Shown piece by piece: positions 9,028 through 18,364 of a stretch of DNA of 64,000 nt (the first letter of the stretch is position 1; every line of letters starts with the position of its first letter). The position numbers were made by a program, and so were the translations under genes. The notes below the pieces were generated by a model, which was not told the origin of the DNA, ran no database searches, and was given only the letters and a program-made list of their open reading frames with translations. This DNA comes from Bacteroidaceae bacterium (GTDB lineage: Bacteria > Bacteroidota > Bacteroidia > Bacteroidales > Bacteroidaceae), in the NCBI GenBank assembly GCA_017503235.1, contig JAFVTL010000063.1:53812-117811 (forward strand), written 5' to 3'.

Positions 9028-9035
9028 TACTTTTG
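9028..9035 (+). promoter_or_regulatory. -7 box of kdsB
   Basis: TACTTTTG fits TAnnTTTG exactly and lies 24 bp before the kdsB start, back to back with the opposite promoter. Confidence 0.6.
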
Positions 9036-9058
9036 CATGAACTATATAAAAGAAGTCT

Positions 9059-9823
9059 ATGAAATTCATTGGAATCATTCCTGCAAGATATGCTTCCACC
9101 CGTTTTCCCGCCAAACCATTGGCCGTGTTGGGTGGCAAGCCGGTGATACAACGTGTGTATGAACAAGTGTCCGGCATCTTTGATGAAGCCTATGTGGCGA
9201 CCGACGATGAACGGATTGAAGCGGCCGTGAAGGCCTTTGGAGGAAAGGTGGTCATGACATCGCCTAACCATAAAAGTGGTACCGACCGATGCTATGAGGC
9301 CTTTACAAAGGTAGGCGGAGGATATGATGTAGTGGTAAACATCCAAGGTGACGAACCTTTCATACAGCCTTCCCAATTGGAGGCGGTGAAAGCTTGTTTT
9401 CAGGACCCCACCACACAAATCGCTACATTGGTGAAACCTTTTACTGCCGATGACGGGTTTGTATCTTTGGAGAACGTAAACTCTCCCAAGGTGGTTGTCA
9501 ACGCGAATATGAACGCCTTGTATTTCAGCCGTTCCATCATCCCATACCAACGAAATGCCGACAAGCAGGATTGGTTGGCCGGACATACTTATTACAAACA
9601 CATCGGGCTTTATGCCTATCGTGCCGAGGTGTTGAAGGAAATCACTTCGCTTCCCCAATCTTCATTGGAATTGGCCGAATCGTTGGAACAACTCCGTTGG
9701 CTTGAAAACGGATATACCATCAAGGTGGGTGTGACGCAAGTGGAAACCATTGGCATTGATACGCCGGAAGATTTGGAAAGGGCAGAAGAGTTCTTGAAAC
9801 AACAGGAGAAACACCACGCATGA
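9059..9823 (+). CDS. kdsB: 3-deoxy-manno-octulosonate cytidylyltransferase
   Basis: This 254-residue cytoplasmic enzyme activates Kdo with CTP to CMP-Kdo for lipid A-core synthesis. It opens with the nucleotide-binding IPARYASTRFPAKPL and shows SGTDRCYEA and NIQGDEPFI, the metal-binding Asp region of the family. Its length is standard. The stop overlaps the start of the M16-like gene as ATGA, so the two are probably co-translated. The promoter is at 9028. Confidence 0.96.
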   Translation: MKFIGIIPARYASTRFPAKPLAVLGGKPVIQRVYEQVSGIFDEAYVATDDERIEAAVKAFGGKVVMTSPNHKSGTDRCYEAFTKVGGGYDVVVNIQGDEPFIQPSQLEAVKACFQDPTTQIATLVKPFTADDGFVSLENVNSPKVVVNANMNALYFSRSIIPYQRNADKQDWLAGHTYYKHIGLYAYRAEVLKEITSLPQSSLELAESLEQLRWLENGYTIKVGVTQVETIGIDTPEDLERAEEFLKQQEKHHA

Positions 9824-11112
9824 ATCTCAATCGTAACATAGCCCCGCCCATCCGTCCTTTCGACGAAATCGGTATTATCCATCCGGAACATCGAGTCATG
9901 AAGAACGGTATACCTCTTCATGTCATCCAGGCAGGTACGGAGGACGTTGTCCGTTTGGATTTGCTCATTGGAGGTGGCTTGTGGCATCAGAGCCAGCCCC
10001 TTCAAGCCATGTTCGCCAACCGCATGTTGCGAGAGGGGAGTGCGTCGTTCACTTCGTCGCAAATAGCCGAGAAACTTGATTTCTATGGTTCCATGCTCGA
10101 ATTGTCTTCGTCGGTGAATTGTGGTTTCATCACTTTGTATTCGCTCAACAAGCACTTTGCCCATACCTTGGAGGTGGTGGCTGATAGCTTGAAACACCCT
10201 TTGTTTCCGGAAAAGGAACTTCAAGTAGTGCGTCATGCCAACAAACAGAATTTTTTGGTCAACTCGACGAAGGTGGAGGTCACTTCGCGCAGATGCTTCA
10301 ACCGGGCGCTTTTTGGTAGCGACCATCCGTTGGGACGGAATGTGGAGGCTGATGACTATGACCGCTTGACTCCTGACATTCTCCGTGCCTTCTATGAAAA
10401 GCATTATCATTCAGGCAATTGCAAGGTGTTTGTGTCGGGTAAAGTGACTCCTGAAATTGTGCTGAGCATTGAAGAGGCTTTTGGAAATGAACCCTGGGGA
10501 AAGGTGGCACAACCCTCGACAATGCCTGCCTTCCAACCCCGACAAACAACCATCAGACGCCATTTCATCGAACATCCCGATGCTATGCAGAGTTCCTTGA
10601 AAATGGGCGGTTTTGTCATTCCCCAACAACATCCTGACTTCCTGAAAACTCGTGTCATGACCACCTTGTTCGGAGGGTATTTCGGTAGTCGTCTGATGTC
10701 TAACATCCGTGAAGACAAGGGCTATACGTATGGCATCGGTGCCGGTATTGTGACCTATCCCGATACGGGGTTGCTGGTAATCAGTACAGAAGCGGCCAAC
10801 GAATATATGGAAGCGATTATCTCTGAAGTCTATGCAGAAATGGACAAGTTGCATAATGACTTGGTGCCACAAGCCGAACTCGACATGGTGCGTAACTATA
10901 TGCTCGGCGACTGGTGCCGTTCTTACGAAGGTCCCTTCTCATTGTCCGAAGCTTGGATATATGTGGAAACGGGAGGTCTGGACGAAGACTTCTTCACTCG
11001 TTCGATAGAGGCGATTCAAAGCATAACCCGTGAGGAAATCCGCACATTGGCACAACGCTATTTGTGTAAAGAAAGCTTAATAGAAGTGGTTTCTGGCAAA
11101 AAAGTGTCATGA
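9820..11112 (+). CDS. M16 (insulinase-like) family protein, probably without protease activity
   Basis: A 430-residue protein with the two-lobed M16 fold: an N-terminal lobe with NRMLREGSASFTSSQIAEKLD and a C-terminal lobe with GGYFGSRLMSNIREDKGYTYGIGAG, the typical R..Y region. The zinc motif HxxEH expected near residues 60-75 is missing; that stretch reads WHQSQPLQAMFANRML. It therefore resembles the non-catalytic partner subunit of two-subunit M16 peptidases. No signal peptide is seen. It overlaps kdsB by 4 bp (ATGA). No catalytic M16 partner is encoded nearby. Confidence 0.88.
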   Translation: MNLNRNIAPPIRPFDEIGIIHPEHRVMKNGIPLHVIQAGTEDVVRLDLLIGGGLWHQSQPLQAMFANRMLREGSASFTSSQIAEKLDFYGSMLELSSSVNCGFITLYSLNKHFAHTLEVVADSLKHPLFPEKELQVVRHANKQNFLVNSTKVEVTSRRCFNRALFGSDHPLGRNVEADDYDRLTPDILRAFYEKHYHSGNCKVFVSGKVTPEIVLSIEEAFGNEPWGKVAQPSTMPAFQPRQTTIRRHFIEHPDAMQSSLKMGGFVIPQQHPDFLKTRVMTTLFGGYFGSRLMSNIREDKGYTYGIGAGIVTYPDTGLLVISTEAANEYMEAIISEVYAEMDKLHNDLVPQAELDMVRNYMLGDWCRSYEGPFSLSEAWIYVETGGLDEDFFTRSIEAIQSITREEIRTLAQRYLCKESLIEVVSGKKVS

Positions 11113-11139
11113 AAGGGGGGCCTTTCCCTCGGAAAATCG

Positions 11140-11147
11140 TATCTTTG
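11140..11147 (+). promoter_or_regulatory. -7 box of the MORN-repeat gene
   Basis: TATCTTTG lies 22 bp before the ATG at 11169. It argues for that start over an in-frame ATG at 11109 that overlaps the preceding gene. Confidence 0.6.
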
Positions 11148-11168
11148 ACCACAAAACATGAAAAGACA

Positions 11169-12284
11169 ATGAAGAAAAGCATCTATATCACCTTCCTTTT
11201 TGCTACCATAAGCTTGATGGCTTCCGCTCAAATCCGTATCGGAAATTACACATTCAAAGATGGAGGAGAGTATGTGGGCGAGCTGAAAGCCCGCAAACCT
11301 CATGGCAAGGGAAGGACAACCTATGCGAACGGTGACTTCTACGAAGGCGAATACGAAAAAGGAAAGCGTCAAGGGGAAGGAACCTATAGCTATCATAGTG
11401 GAGAAAAGTACGTGGGAAGTTGGTTTCAAGACCAGCAACAAGGGCAAGGCACCTTCTATTTCGACAATAACAACCGCTACGAAGGCATGTGGAATGCCGA
11501 TTTCCAGGAAGGAAAGGGAGTCATGTATTATTACAATGGCGACAAGTACGAAGGCGATTGGCACGAAGACAAGCGCGATGGAAAGGGTGTGTACGAATGG
11601 AAAGCCGGTGCCCGTTATGAGGGTGAATGGAAGAATGACAAGAAGAACGGCCTCGGCATCATGGAATGGCAGGACAATTCCCGTTATGAAGGTGTTTGGC
11701 TGAACGATATGCGTCATGGTGAAGGTACCTTCCTCTATGCTAACGGCGACAAGTATGTGGGCGAATGGAGAAATGACCTCCAACATGGCAAGGGTATCTA
11801 TCATTTCCATACAGGAGACCGTTATGAAGGCGACTATGTGGAAGGCGAAAGAACGGGGCAGGGCATCTATATCCATGCCAACGGCGACCGCTATGTAGGT
11901 ACCTTCAAGGAAGGCGAGCAACAAGGTCAAGGTACTTTTTCGTGGTCAAATGGTGCCATGTACGAAGGTTCGTGGAATGGAAATATCCGCGAAGGGAAAG
12001 GCCGTTATGTATGGGCCAATGGAGAAGAATATGAAGGCGATTGGAAGAATGATATGCCCGACGGAGAAGGCACCTTGCGCATGAAGGATGGAAGCATCTA
12101 CAAAGGCCATTTCGTGAAAGGTCAGGAAGATGGCAGAGGGGTGGTAGTCGACTCGAAAGGCAATCGTTTTGAAGGCTCTTTCAAGCAAGGACGTCGTCAT
12201 GGTCCTTTTGTCGAAACCGACAAAGAGGGCAAGGTTATTCGTATGGGAACCTACAAATTTGGCATGATTGATGCCGTACAATAA
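11169..12284 (+). CDS. Secreted MORN-repeat protein
   Basis: A 371-residue protein with a signal peptide (MKKSIYITFLFATISLMASAQ) followed by about 14 head-to-tail MORN repeats of 23 residues with the pattern Y(E/V)G.W.....G.G...(Y/W)..G. The repeats start near residue 33 and fill the protein. MORN repeats form elongated beta-sheets that often bind membranes or partner proteins; no catalytic domain is attached. The start is set by the signal peptide and the -7 box at 11140. The gene is separate from kdsB-M16 upstream and from the YhcH-type gene downstream. Function unknown. Confidence 0.9.
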   Translation: MKKSIYITFLFATISLMASAQIRIGNYTFKDGGEYVGELKARKPHGKGRTTYANGDFYEGEYEKGKRQGEGTYSYHSGEKYVGSWFQDQQQGQGTFYFDNNNRYEGMWNADFQEGKGVMYYYNGDKYEGDWHEDKRDGKGVYEWKAGARYEGEWKNDKKNGLGIMEWQDNSRYEGVWLNDMRHGEGTFLYANGDKYVGEWRNDLQHGKGIYHFHTGDRYEGDYVEGERTGQGIYIHANGDRYVGTFKEGEQQGQGTFSWSNGAMYEGSWNGNIREGKGRYVWANGEEYEGDWKNDMPDGEGTLRMKDGSIYKGHFVKGQEDGRGVVVDSKGNRFEGSFKQGRRHGPFVETDKEGKVIRMGTYKFGMIDAVQ

Positions 12285-12325
12285 GAAAATTCTTCTTTTT
12301 TCACTTGTAATACCGCTTTTTTTTG

Positions 12326-12333
12326 TATGTTTG
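12326..12333 (+). promoter_or_regulatory. -7 box of the YhcH-type gene
   Basis: TATGTTTG matches TAnnTTTG and lies 46 bp before the chosen ATG. Confidence 0.45.
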
Positions 12334-12379
12334 TAGGTGTCATGAAAATGATTGTTTATGAACCTTGCAAAATCGTGCT

Positions 12380-12820
12380 ATGATAATAGACCGACTTGAA
12401 AATTTGGAAAAGTATGTGTCCTTGCATCCGTTGTTCGCTCAGGTGCTTGATTATCTGAATTCAACGGAGCTTGAAACCCATGAAATGGGGGTAGAACACC
12501 TGAAGGACAAGGAACTTTTCGTAACTTTTGCGGAAGCGGCTCCCAAAACCGAAGAGGAGGCTCCGCTCGAAACCCATAACCGATACATTGACATTCAGAT
12601 TCCTCTTTCGGGGGAAGAACGGATGGGGTATGCTTGTCGTAGCGACTTGTCGCCGGCTCCCTATGACGAAGAACGGGACATCAGTTTCTATAGGGAACGT
12701 CCCGACACCTACCTTTGTGTGAAGCCTGGTATGTTTGTCATCTTCTTCCCCGAGGATGCCCATGCTCCGGCCATCACATCCGTTACTTTGCGTAAGGTCA
12801 TCGTAAAGGTGATTGTCTGA
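12380..12820 (+). CDS. YhcH/YjgK/YiaL (DUF386) family protein
   Basis: A 146-residue protein of the DUF386 cupin-like family. It begins MIIDRLENLEKY, contains ETHNRYIDIQIPLSGEERMGY and ends with a VKPGMFVIFFPEDAHAP segment, where His and acidic residues bind metal in family members. Relatives include an N-acetylneuraminate anomerase and beta-galactosidase beta-subunit-like proteins, so a sugar-related role is likely but not assignable. A TTG at 12365 extends the frame by five codons; the ATG at 12380 is preferred because family members begin MI. It lies 29 bp before glgB. Confidence 0.88.
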   Translation: MIIDRLENLEKYVSLHPLFAQVLDYLNSTELETHEMGVEHLKDKELFVTFAEAAPKTEEEAPLETHNRYIDIQIPLSGEERMGYACRSDLSPAPYDEERDISFYRERPDTYLCVKPGMFVIFFPEDAHAPAITSVTLRKVIVKVIV

Positions 12821-12849
12821 AAACTTAGTAGAAACTTATAATAAATTAA

Positions 12850-14886
12850 ATGGATATGCAGCAGGAATCATTACCCAAACTGAAGCTGATTGAAAACGAC
12901 CCATGGCTGGAACCCTATGCCGAAGCCATCGAAGGAAGACACAATAATGCCTTGAAGAAGGAAAAGGAACTGATAGGGAAAAAAGGTTCCTTGAAGGACT
13001 TTGCTTCGGGCTATCTCTATTATGGCCTTCATCGCACCCGTAAGGGATGGAGCTTCCGCGAGTGGGCTCCCAATGCTACCGCCATCTATCTGGTGGGCGA
13101 TTTCAACGGATGGCAAACCACTCCTGAGTATGCCTTGCATCCCGTCAAGCGCTCGCATGGAGTGTGGGAAATTGAAGTGGATGAAGACGCCATCCATCAT
13201 GGCGACCTCTACAAACTGAAGGTGTGCTGGGAAGGTGGCGAAGGCGAACGCATCCCGTCTTATGCCAATCGGGTAGTGCAGGACGAACAAACCAAGATAT
13301 TCAGCGCACAGGTATGGAGCCCTGAACAACCTTATCACTTCCACAAACGGATATTCCGTGCAAAGATTGATCCGTTGATGATTTACGAATGCCACATCGG
13401 TATGTCCCAACAAGAAGAAAAGGTGGGCAGTTACACTGAATTTCGCGAAAAAGTGCTTCCACGTGTGGCCGAGGCCGGTTATAACTGTATCCAGATTATG
13501 GCCATTCAAGAGCATCCCTACTATGGTAGCTTCGGTTATCATGTGTCCAGTTTCTTTGCTCCTTCTTCCCGTTTCGGTACGCCCGAGGAACTGAAGGAAT
13601 TGATTGATACCGCTCATCAGATGGGCATCTCCGTCATCATGGACATTGTGCACTCACATGCGGTTAAGAACGAAAACGAAGGGCTGGGTAACTTTGCCGG
13701 AGACCCGAACCAATATTTCTACGAAGGCGGACGACGTGAACATCCTGCTTGGGATTCGTTGTGCTTCGATTATGGCAAGAACGAAGTACTGCACTTCTTG
13801 CTTTCCAATTGCAAGTATTGGATGGAAGAATTCCATTTTGACGGATTCCGTTTCGATGGTGTCACTTCCATGCTCTATTATAGCCACGGATTGGGTGAAG
13901 CCTTCTGTAACTATGGTGATTATTTCAATGGCCATCAGGATGACAATGCCATCGTTTACCTCACATTGGCCAACAAACTGATACATGAAGTGAACTCCAA
14001 GGCTATTACTATTGCCGAAGAGGTGTCGGGTATGCCAGGGTTGGCCGCACCGATTGAAGATGGAGGCTATGGTTTTAACTATCGTATGGCCATGAACATT
14101 CCTGACTATTGGATAAAGACCATCAAGGAAAAGGTGGACGAAGACTGGAAGCCAAGCAGCCTTTTCTGGGAGGTGACCAATCGCCGTGCTGATGAAAAGA
14201 CCATTTCCTATGCCGAAAGCCACGACCAGGCTTTGGTAGGCGACAAGACCATCATTTTCCGTTTGGTGGATGCCGATATGTATTGGCACTTCCAGAAGGG
14301 AGACGAGAACTATACCGTGCATCGAGGCATTGCTTTGCACAAGATGATTCGCTTGCTTACGGCTTCGACCATCAATGGTGGTTATCTGAACTTCATGGGT
14401 AACGAATTCGGCCATCCTGAATGGATTGACTTCCCACGTGAAGGCAATGGATGGTCGCACAAATATGCCCGTCGTCAATGGGATTTGGTGGACAACAAGA
14501 ATCTGTGCTATCACTATTTGGGCGATTTCGACCGTGCCATGGTACACCTCATGCGTTCTGTAAAGGATATCCAGGATACACCGGTGGTTGAAATATGGCA
14601 TCAAGATGGTGACCAGGTGTTGGCTTACAAGCGTAAGAATCTCATCTTTGTATTCAACTTCAATCCGACCCGTTCGTTTGCCGACTATGGCTTCCTGGTG
14701 TCTCCAGGCTCCTACGAAGTGGTGTTGAACACCGATGCGGTAGAATTTGGTGGCAATGGTTTGTCGGATGATAGTATCACTCACTTTACCAACTTCGACC
14801 CTGCCTATAAGAAGGAAAAGAAGGAATGGTTGAAGCTGTATATACCCGCTCGTTCGGCCGTGGTGCTGAAGCGTGTAAAGGCGTAA
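12850..14886 (+). CDS. glgB: 1,4-alpha-glucan branching enzyme
   Basis: A 678-residue GH13 enzyme that makes alpha-1,6 branches in glycogen. It has an N-terminal CBM48 domain (about 50-150, SFREWAPNATAIYLVGDFNGW) and a catalytic barrel with DIVHSHAVKN, FRFDGVTSMLYY (nucleophile Asp336), IAEEVSG (Glu390) and ESHDQALVGDKT (Asp459), then a C-terminal beta-sandwich. MGNEFGHPEW is typical of the eukaryote-like GlgB found in Bacteroidetes. It is cytoplasmic. Other glycogen genes are not in the window. Start could be 12850 or 12856. Confidence 0.96.
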   Translation: MDMQQESLPKLKLIENDPWLEPYAEAIEGRHNNALKKEKELIGKKGSLKDFASGYLYYGLHRTRKGWSFREWAPNATAIYLVGDFNGWQTTPEYALHPVKRSHGVWEIEVDEDAIHHGDLYKLKVCWEGGEGERIPSYANRVVQDEQTKIFSAQVWSPEQPYHFHKRIFRAKIDPLMIYECHIGMSQQEEKVGSYTEFREKVLPRVAEAGYNCIQIMAIQEHPYYGSFGYHVSSFFAPSSRFGTPEELKELIDTAHQMGISVIMDIVHSHAVKNENEGLGNFAGDPNQYFYEGGRREHPAWDSLCFDYGKNEVLHFLLSNCKYWMEEFHFDGFRFDGVTSMLYYSHGLGEAFCNYGDYFNGHQDDNAIVYLTLANKLIHEVNSKAITIAEEVSGMPGLAAPIEDGGYGFNYRMAMNIPDYWIKTIKEKVDEDWKPSSLFWEVTNRRADEKTISYAESHDQALVGDKTIIFRLVDADMYWHFQKGDENYTVHRGIALHKMIRLLTASTINGGYLNFMGNEFGHPEWIDFPREGNGWSHKYARRQWDLVDNKNLCYHYLGDFDRAMVHLMRSVKDIQDTPVVEIWHQDGDQVLAYKRKNLIFVFNFNPTRSFADYGFLVSPGSYEVVLNTDAVEFGGNGLSDDSITHFTNFDPAYKKEKKEWLKLYIPARSAVVLKRVKA

Positions 14887-14905
14887 TCAGCCCTATTAAG
14901 CGACC

Positions 14906-16075
14906 ATGATGCAGGATAGACGTGAACAAAAACAGAAAAGGACCGCCCGCCACCTTACTTTGGTGTGTGGCGTCCTTTTCTTTGTATTCAGTTTTGTCTA
15001 TCTCTTTATATTGCAATCCGACGTTATTGAGGCTCTCCATCAGTTGTTGTCGGGTGGAAAAACCCGATTTTCCGCCTTTTGGAGCGCATCTCTGATTTCG
15101 GTGGCGTTGTTGCTCCTCCGATGGGGTATCAATGCGTTGATGGGGCTGAAAGGAGCCGTACGTACTTTTTCTTATTTTCCGTCCTTCCTGCTGCTGGGCG
15201 TGATGACTGATGTGGGGTACAATCTCCATGAAAAAGACATTGCCGGGTGTTGGGCATGGTTGCTTCCTTTGCTTCTGCTCGTTTATCTGCTGGTGGTGTA
15301 TGCCCTTCGCCGGTTGCTCCGTTCTTGGCTCAATGCAGAGATGGAAAGCAGCATGATGGTTATTGGCAATCTGACCTTGTTCTTGGGCATGATGCTTATG
15401 ACGATGTGCATCGGCAATACAGACATCCACCTTCATCACGAACTGGCCATAGCTAAGTCCATTCGCAAGGGCGATTATGCGGAAGCACGCAGGATTGGAG
15501 CGAGAGTGAATGACCCGAATCGCACATTGACCGCCCTACGTGCCTATGCCATGTCGAAAGAAGGCACTTTGGGTGAATATCTCTTCCAGTATCCTCAACC
15601 CTACGGAGTGTCAGGGTTGCTCATTGATGCTACAGATGGTGCTACCTTGCCTTCCTCGGCCGATAGCCTTTATGCCTACTTGGGTGCGGTTCCCCATCAG
15701 GGAGAGCATCCCGTAGACTTTTTCCGTCGATTATGCTCTGACGAAACCGAGGGCTTTGTGGCTCAGGATTATTATCTTTCGGCCTTGTTGCTCGACAACC
15801 GTCTGGATGCTTTCGTAGCTGTTTTTAAAGGAACAGAAATGGCTTCTGACACTCTTCCCCGGTACTATCGCGAGGCTTTGTACCTCTATGGTAAACTGCA
15901 TCCATCGTCGGACGTGAGGATGGAGGATGGGGCTATGGAAGCCCAATGGCAAGCCTATGAAGCGTTGCAGAAGGAATGGGCCGGTACGGTAGGCGAGGGG
16001 AATCGACTCCGTCGCAAGTTTGGCGACACTTATTGGTGGTATTATTTGAATTCGAACAATTCCGTCGACAGATAG
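14906..16075 (+). CDS. DUF6057-like multi-pass membrane protein
   Basis: A 389-residue protein. Residues about 18-175 hold five hydrophobic segments with basic connecting loops; residues 180-389 are soluble and mostly helical, with repeat-like alanine- and leucine-rich pairs (DYAEARRIGARV, YLSALLLDNRLDAFVAVF) that suggest a TPR-like fold facing the periplasm. It resembles Bacteroidales DUF6057 proteins of unknown function. It begins 19 bp after glgB. Its 3' end overlaps the cysK 3' end by 34 bp on the opposite strand, leaving no room for a separate terminator. Confidence 0.8.
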   Translation: MMQDRREQKQKRTARHLTLVCGVLFFVFSFVYLFILQSDVIEALHQLLSGGKTRFSAFWSASLISVALLLLRWGINALMGLKGAVRTFSYFPSFLLLGVMTDVGYNLHEKDIAGCWAWLLPLLLLVYLLVVYALRRLLRSWLNAEMESSMMVIGNLTLFLGMMLMTMCIGNTDIHLHHELAIAKSIRKGDYAEARRIGARVNDPNRTLTALRAYAMSKEGTLGEYLFQYPQPYGVSGLLIDATDGATLPSSADSLYAYLGAVPHQGEHPVDFFRRLCSDETEGFVAQDYYLSALLLDNRLDAFVAVFKGTEMASDTLPRYYREALYLYGKLHPSSDVRMEDGAMEAQWQAYEALQKEWAGTVGEGNRLRRKFGDTYWWYYLNSNNSVDR

Positions 16076-16977
16076 CGTTCGCCAGTATCGGGCAACAATG
16101 CCACTATCATCTTACCTTTGTTTTCGGGGCGCTTGGCCAATTCCAAGGCGGCATGAAGGGCGGCTCCCGATGAGATTCCCGCCAATACTCCTTCGGTGGC
16201 TGAAAGCTCTCTGCCCGTGCGGATGGCATCCTCGTCCTTTACGCGTATCACTTCGTCCACCTTGCTTGCGTTATAAGTGTCGGGGATGAAGTTCGCACCG
16301 ATGCCTTGAATCTTGTGCGGTCCTGCCTTGCCTCCCGAAAGGACAGGCGATGCATCCGGTTCTACACCTACGGCGACGATGTTCGGGTTATGTCGTTTCA
16401 ATCCCTCGGCCACTCCGCTGATGGTACCTCCGGTGCCTACTCCCGCCACGAAGATGTCCACCTTTCCGTCTGTGTCCTCCCAAATTTCTTCAGCGGTAGT
16501 CTGTACGTGTGCCGCAGGGTTGGCAGGATTGGTGAATTGCCCCAGAATGACACTTCCTTCCAGCTGCTTGTTCAGCTCTTCTGCCTTGTCGACGGCTCCC
16601 TGCATGCCTTTGCTTCCTTCGGTCAGCACCACTTGGGCGCCCATGGCCTTCAATAGCTTCTGGCGTTCTACGCTCATGGTTTCGGACATGGTCAGGATGG
16701 TTCTGTATCCTTTGACGATGGCTATCCATGCCAGTCCTACACCCGTATTTCCGCTGGTCGGTTCGATGATGGTTCCTCCCGGTTGGAGCAATCCTTTCCG
16801 CTCGGCATCTTCAATCATGGCCAAAGCTACCCGGTCTTTCGCGCTTCCTCCGGGGTTGAAGCTCTCCATTTTGACGATAACCGTGGCTTGTAGTCCGTGT
16901 TCCTTTTCGATGTGGCACAATTCCATCAGGGGAGTGTGTCCGATCAGTTCAGTCAGTTGCTTGTATATTCTGGCCAT
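16042..16977 (-). CDS. cysK: Cysteine synthase A (O-acetylserine sulfhydrylase)
   Basis: A 311-residue PLP enzyme that makes cysteine from O-acetylserine and sulfide. It has GHTPLMEL near the N-terminus, the PLP lysine in NPGGSAKDRVAL (Lys47), TSGNTGVGLAW for substrate binding, and GTGGTISG for the phosphate of PLP. Start MARIYKQLTELIGHTPL at 16977 is chosen over an upstream in-frame ATG at 17064, because the -7 box at 17005-17012 lies between them. Single gene, convergent with and overlapping the membrane protein gene by 34 bp. Confidence 0.96.
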   Translation of the reverse strand: MARIYKQLTELIGHTPLMELCHIEKEHGLQATVIVKMESFNPGGSAKDRVALAMIEDAERKGLLQPGGTIIEPTSGNTGVGLAWIAIVKGYRTILTMSETMSVERQKLLKAMGAQVVLTEGSKGMQGAVDKAEELNKQLEGSVILGQFTNPANPAAHVQTTAEEIWEDTDGKVDIFVAGVGTGGTISGVAEGLKRHNPNIVAVGVEPDASPVLSGGKAGPHKIQGIGANFIPDTYNASKVDEVIRVKDEDAIRTGRELSATEGVLAGISSGAALHAALELAKRPENKGKMIVALLPDTGERYLSTELFEFK

Positions 16978-17004
16978 AATGATGTCTTTTGAAGTATAAC
17001 GCCG

Positions 17005-17012
17005 CAAAGATA
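17005..17012 (-). promoter_or_regulatory. -7 box of cysK
   Basis: CAAAGATA on plus is TATCTTTG on minus, 28 bp before the cysK start. Confidence 0.6.
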
Positions 17013-17104
17013 GCCATTTGTTCGGAAGCGGATGGGTGTGTGCACTATTTTTTCTTGTCTTCATCCCGTCCTTCGAGGAATATGTGTCGCAAAATGCAAA
17101 TAAA

Positions 17105-17136
17105 TTTGTTTTTGCACTCGCTTTGCACTATCTTTG
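17105..17136 (+). promoter_or_regulatory. Promoter of trpS with -33 and -7 boxes
   Basis: TTTG at 17105-17108 and TATCTTTG at 17129-17136 fit the -33/-7 pair of the primary sigma factor in Bacteroidetes. The ATG at 17169 follows 33 bp later. Confidence 0.65.
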
Positions 17137-17168
17137 CACCCTATAAATCAATTAGAATTAAGATATCT

Positions 17169-18263
17169 ATGGCAGACAAGAAAATCATATTGACAGGCGA
17201 CCGCCCTACGGGCAAGCTCCATATCGGTCATTACGTGGGCTCGTTGAAGCGCCGCGTGGAACTTCAGAATTCGGGCTTGTACGACAAGACTTTTGTGTTC
17301 ATTGCCGATGCTCAGGCTTTGACCGACAACATTGACAATCCTGAAAAGGTGCGTCAGAATGTCATTGAAGTGGCATTGGACTATTTGGCTTGCGGACTCG
17401 ATCCTGCCAAGTCCACCATCTTCATCCAATCGCAGATACCCGAATTGTGCGAGTTGTCCTTCTATTACATGGACCTTGTCACCGTGTCGCGTCTGCAACG
17501 CAATCCGACGGTGAAGACTGAAATCCAGATGCGTAACTTCGAAACCAGCATCCCCGTAGGATTCTTTACTTACCCCATCAGCCAAGCTGCCGACATCACC
17601 GCTTTCAAGGCAACGACCGTTCCTGCCGGTGAAGACCAGGAGCCTATGATTGAGCAAGCCCGTGAAATCGTGCGTCGTTTCAACCACATCTATGGCGAGA
17701 CACTGGTGGAACCTGAAATCCTTCTGCCTACCAACGCCGTTTGCCTCCGTCTGCCCGGTACCGATGGCAAGGCCAAGATGAGCAAGTCGCTTGGTAACTG
17801 CATCTACTTGTCCGACCCTGCCGACGTGGTGGAAAAGAAAATCAAGAGCATGTACACCGACCCGACTCATATCAAGGTAAGCGACCCGGGCAAGCTGGAA
17901 GGGAATACCGTGTTCACTTATCTCGATGCATTCAGCCGTCCTGAACATTTTGAGCGCTATCTGCCCGACTATCCGAACCTTGACGAACTGAAGGCTCACT
18001 ACACCCGTGGCGGATTGGGCGACATGAAGGTGAAGAAGTTCCTGGCTGCCATCATGCAGGAAGAACTGACTCCGATCCGTGAGCGTCGCAAGGAGTTCGA
18101 AAAGGACATCCCTGCCGTTTATGAAATGCTCCGTAAGGGTTGCGAGGCTGCTCGTGAAACTGCTTCCGCTACCTTGGATGAGGTTCGCAAGGCAATGAAA
18201 ATCAATTATTTCGACGATGCCGAACTGATAGCCGAGCAGGCCAAACGTTTCGCTCAAGAATAA
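17169..18263 (+). CDS. trpS: Tryptophanyl-tRNA synthetase
   Basis: A 364-residue class I aminoacyl-tRNA synthetase charging tRNA-Trp. It has the HIGH signature in [12 protein letters not shown] and KMSKS in [25 protein letters not shown] at the N-terminus is typical of the group found in Bacteroidetes and some Gram-positives. The open frame extends 60 codons upstream, but the promoter at 17105-17136 and homologous starts place the ATG at 17169. Monocistronic, with a hairpin at 18290-18318. Confidence 0.96.
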   Translation: MADKKIILTGDRPTGKLHIGHYVGSLKRRVELQNSGLYDKTFVFIADAQALTDNIDNPEKVRQNVIEVALDYLACGLDPAKSTIFIQSQIPELCELSFYYMDLVTVSRLQRNPTVKTEIQMRNFETSIPVGFFTYPISQAADITAFKATTVPAGEDQEPMIEQAREIVRRFNHIYGETLVEPEILLPTNAVCLRLPGTDGKAKMSKSLGNCIYLSDPADVVEKKIKSMYTDPTHIKVSDPGKLEGNTVFTYLDAFSRPEHFERYLPDYPNLDELKAHYTRGGLGDMKVKKFLAAIMQEELTPIRERRKEFEKDIPAVYEMLRKGCEAARETASATLDEVRKAMKINYFDDAELIAEQAKRFAQE

Positions 18264-18289
18264 CTCCTTCTGTTTTCTGAGGAGGACAA

Positions 18290-18318
18290 GCTCTCATCCA
18301 TCGGGTGGGGGCTTTTGT
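18290..18318 (+). terminator. Possible terminator of trpS
   Basis: AAGCTCTCATCC pairs imperfectly with GGTGGGGGCTT and is followed by TTTGTTTTG. The stem has mismatches. Confidence 0.5.
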
Positions 18319-18364
18319 TTTGCTTTAACTCCTTTTACCTCTCTAACTCCTTCTAAGAACAAAC

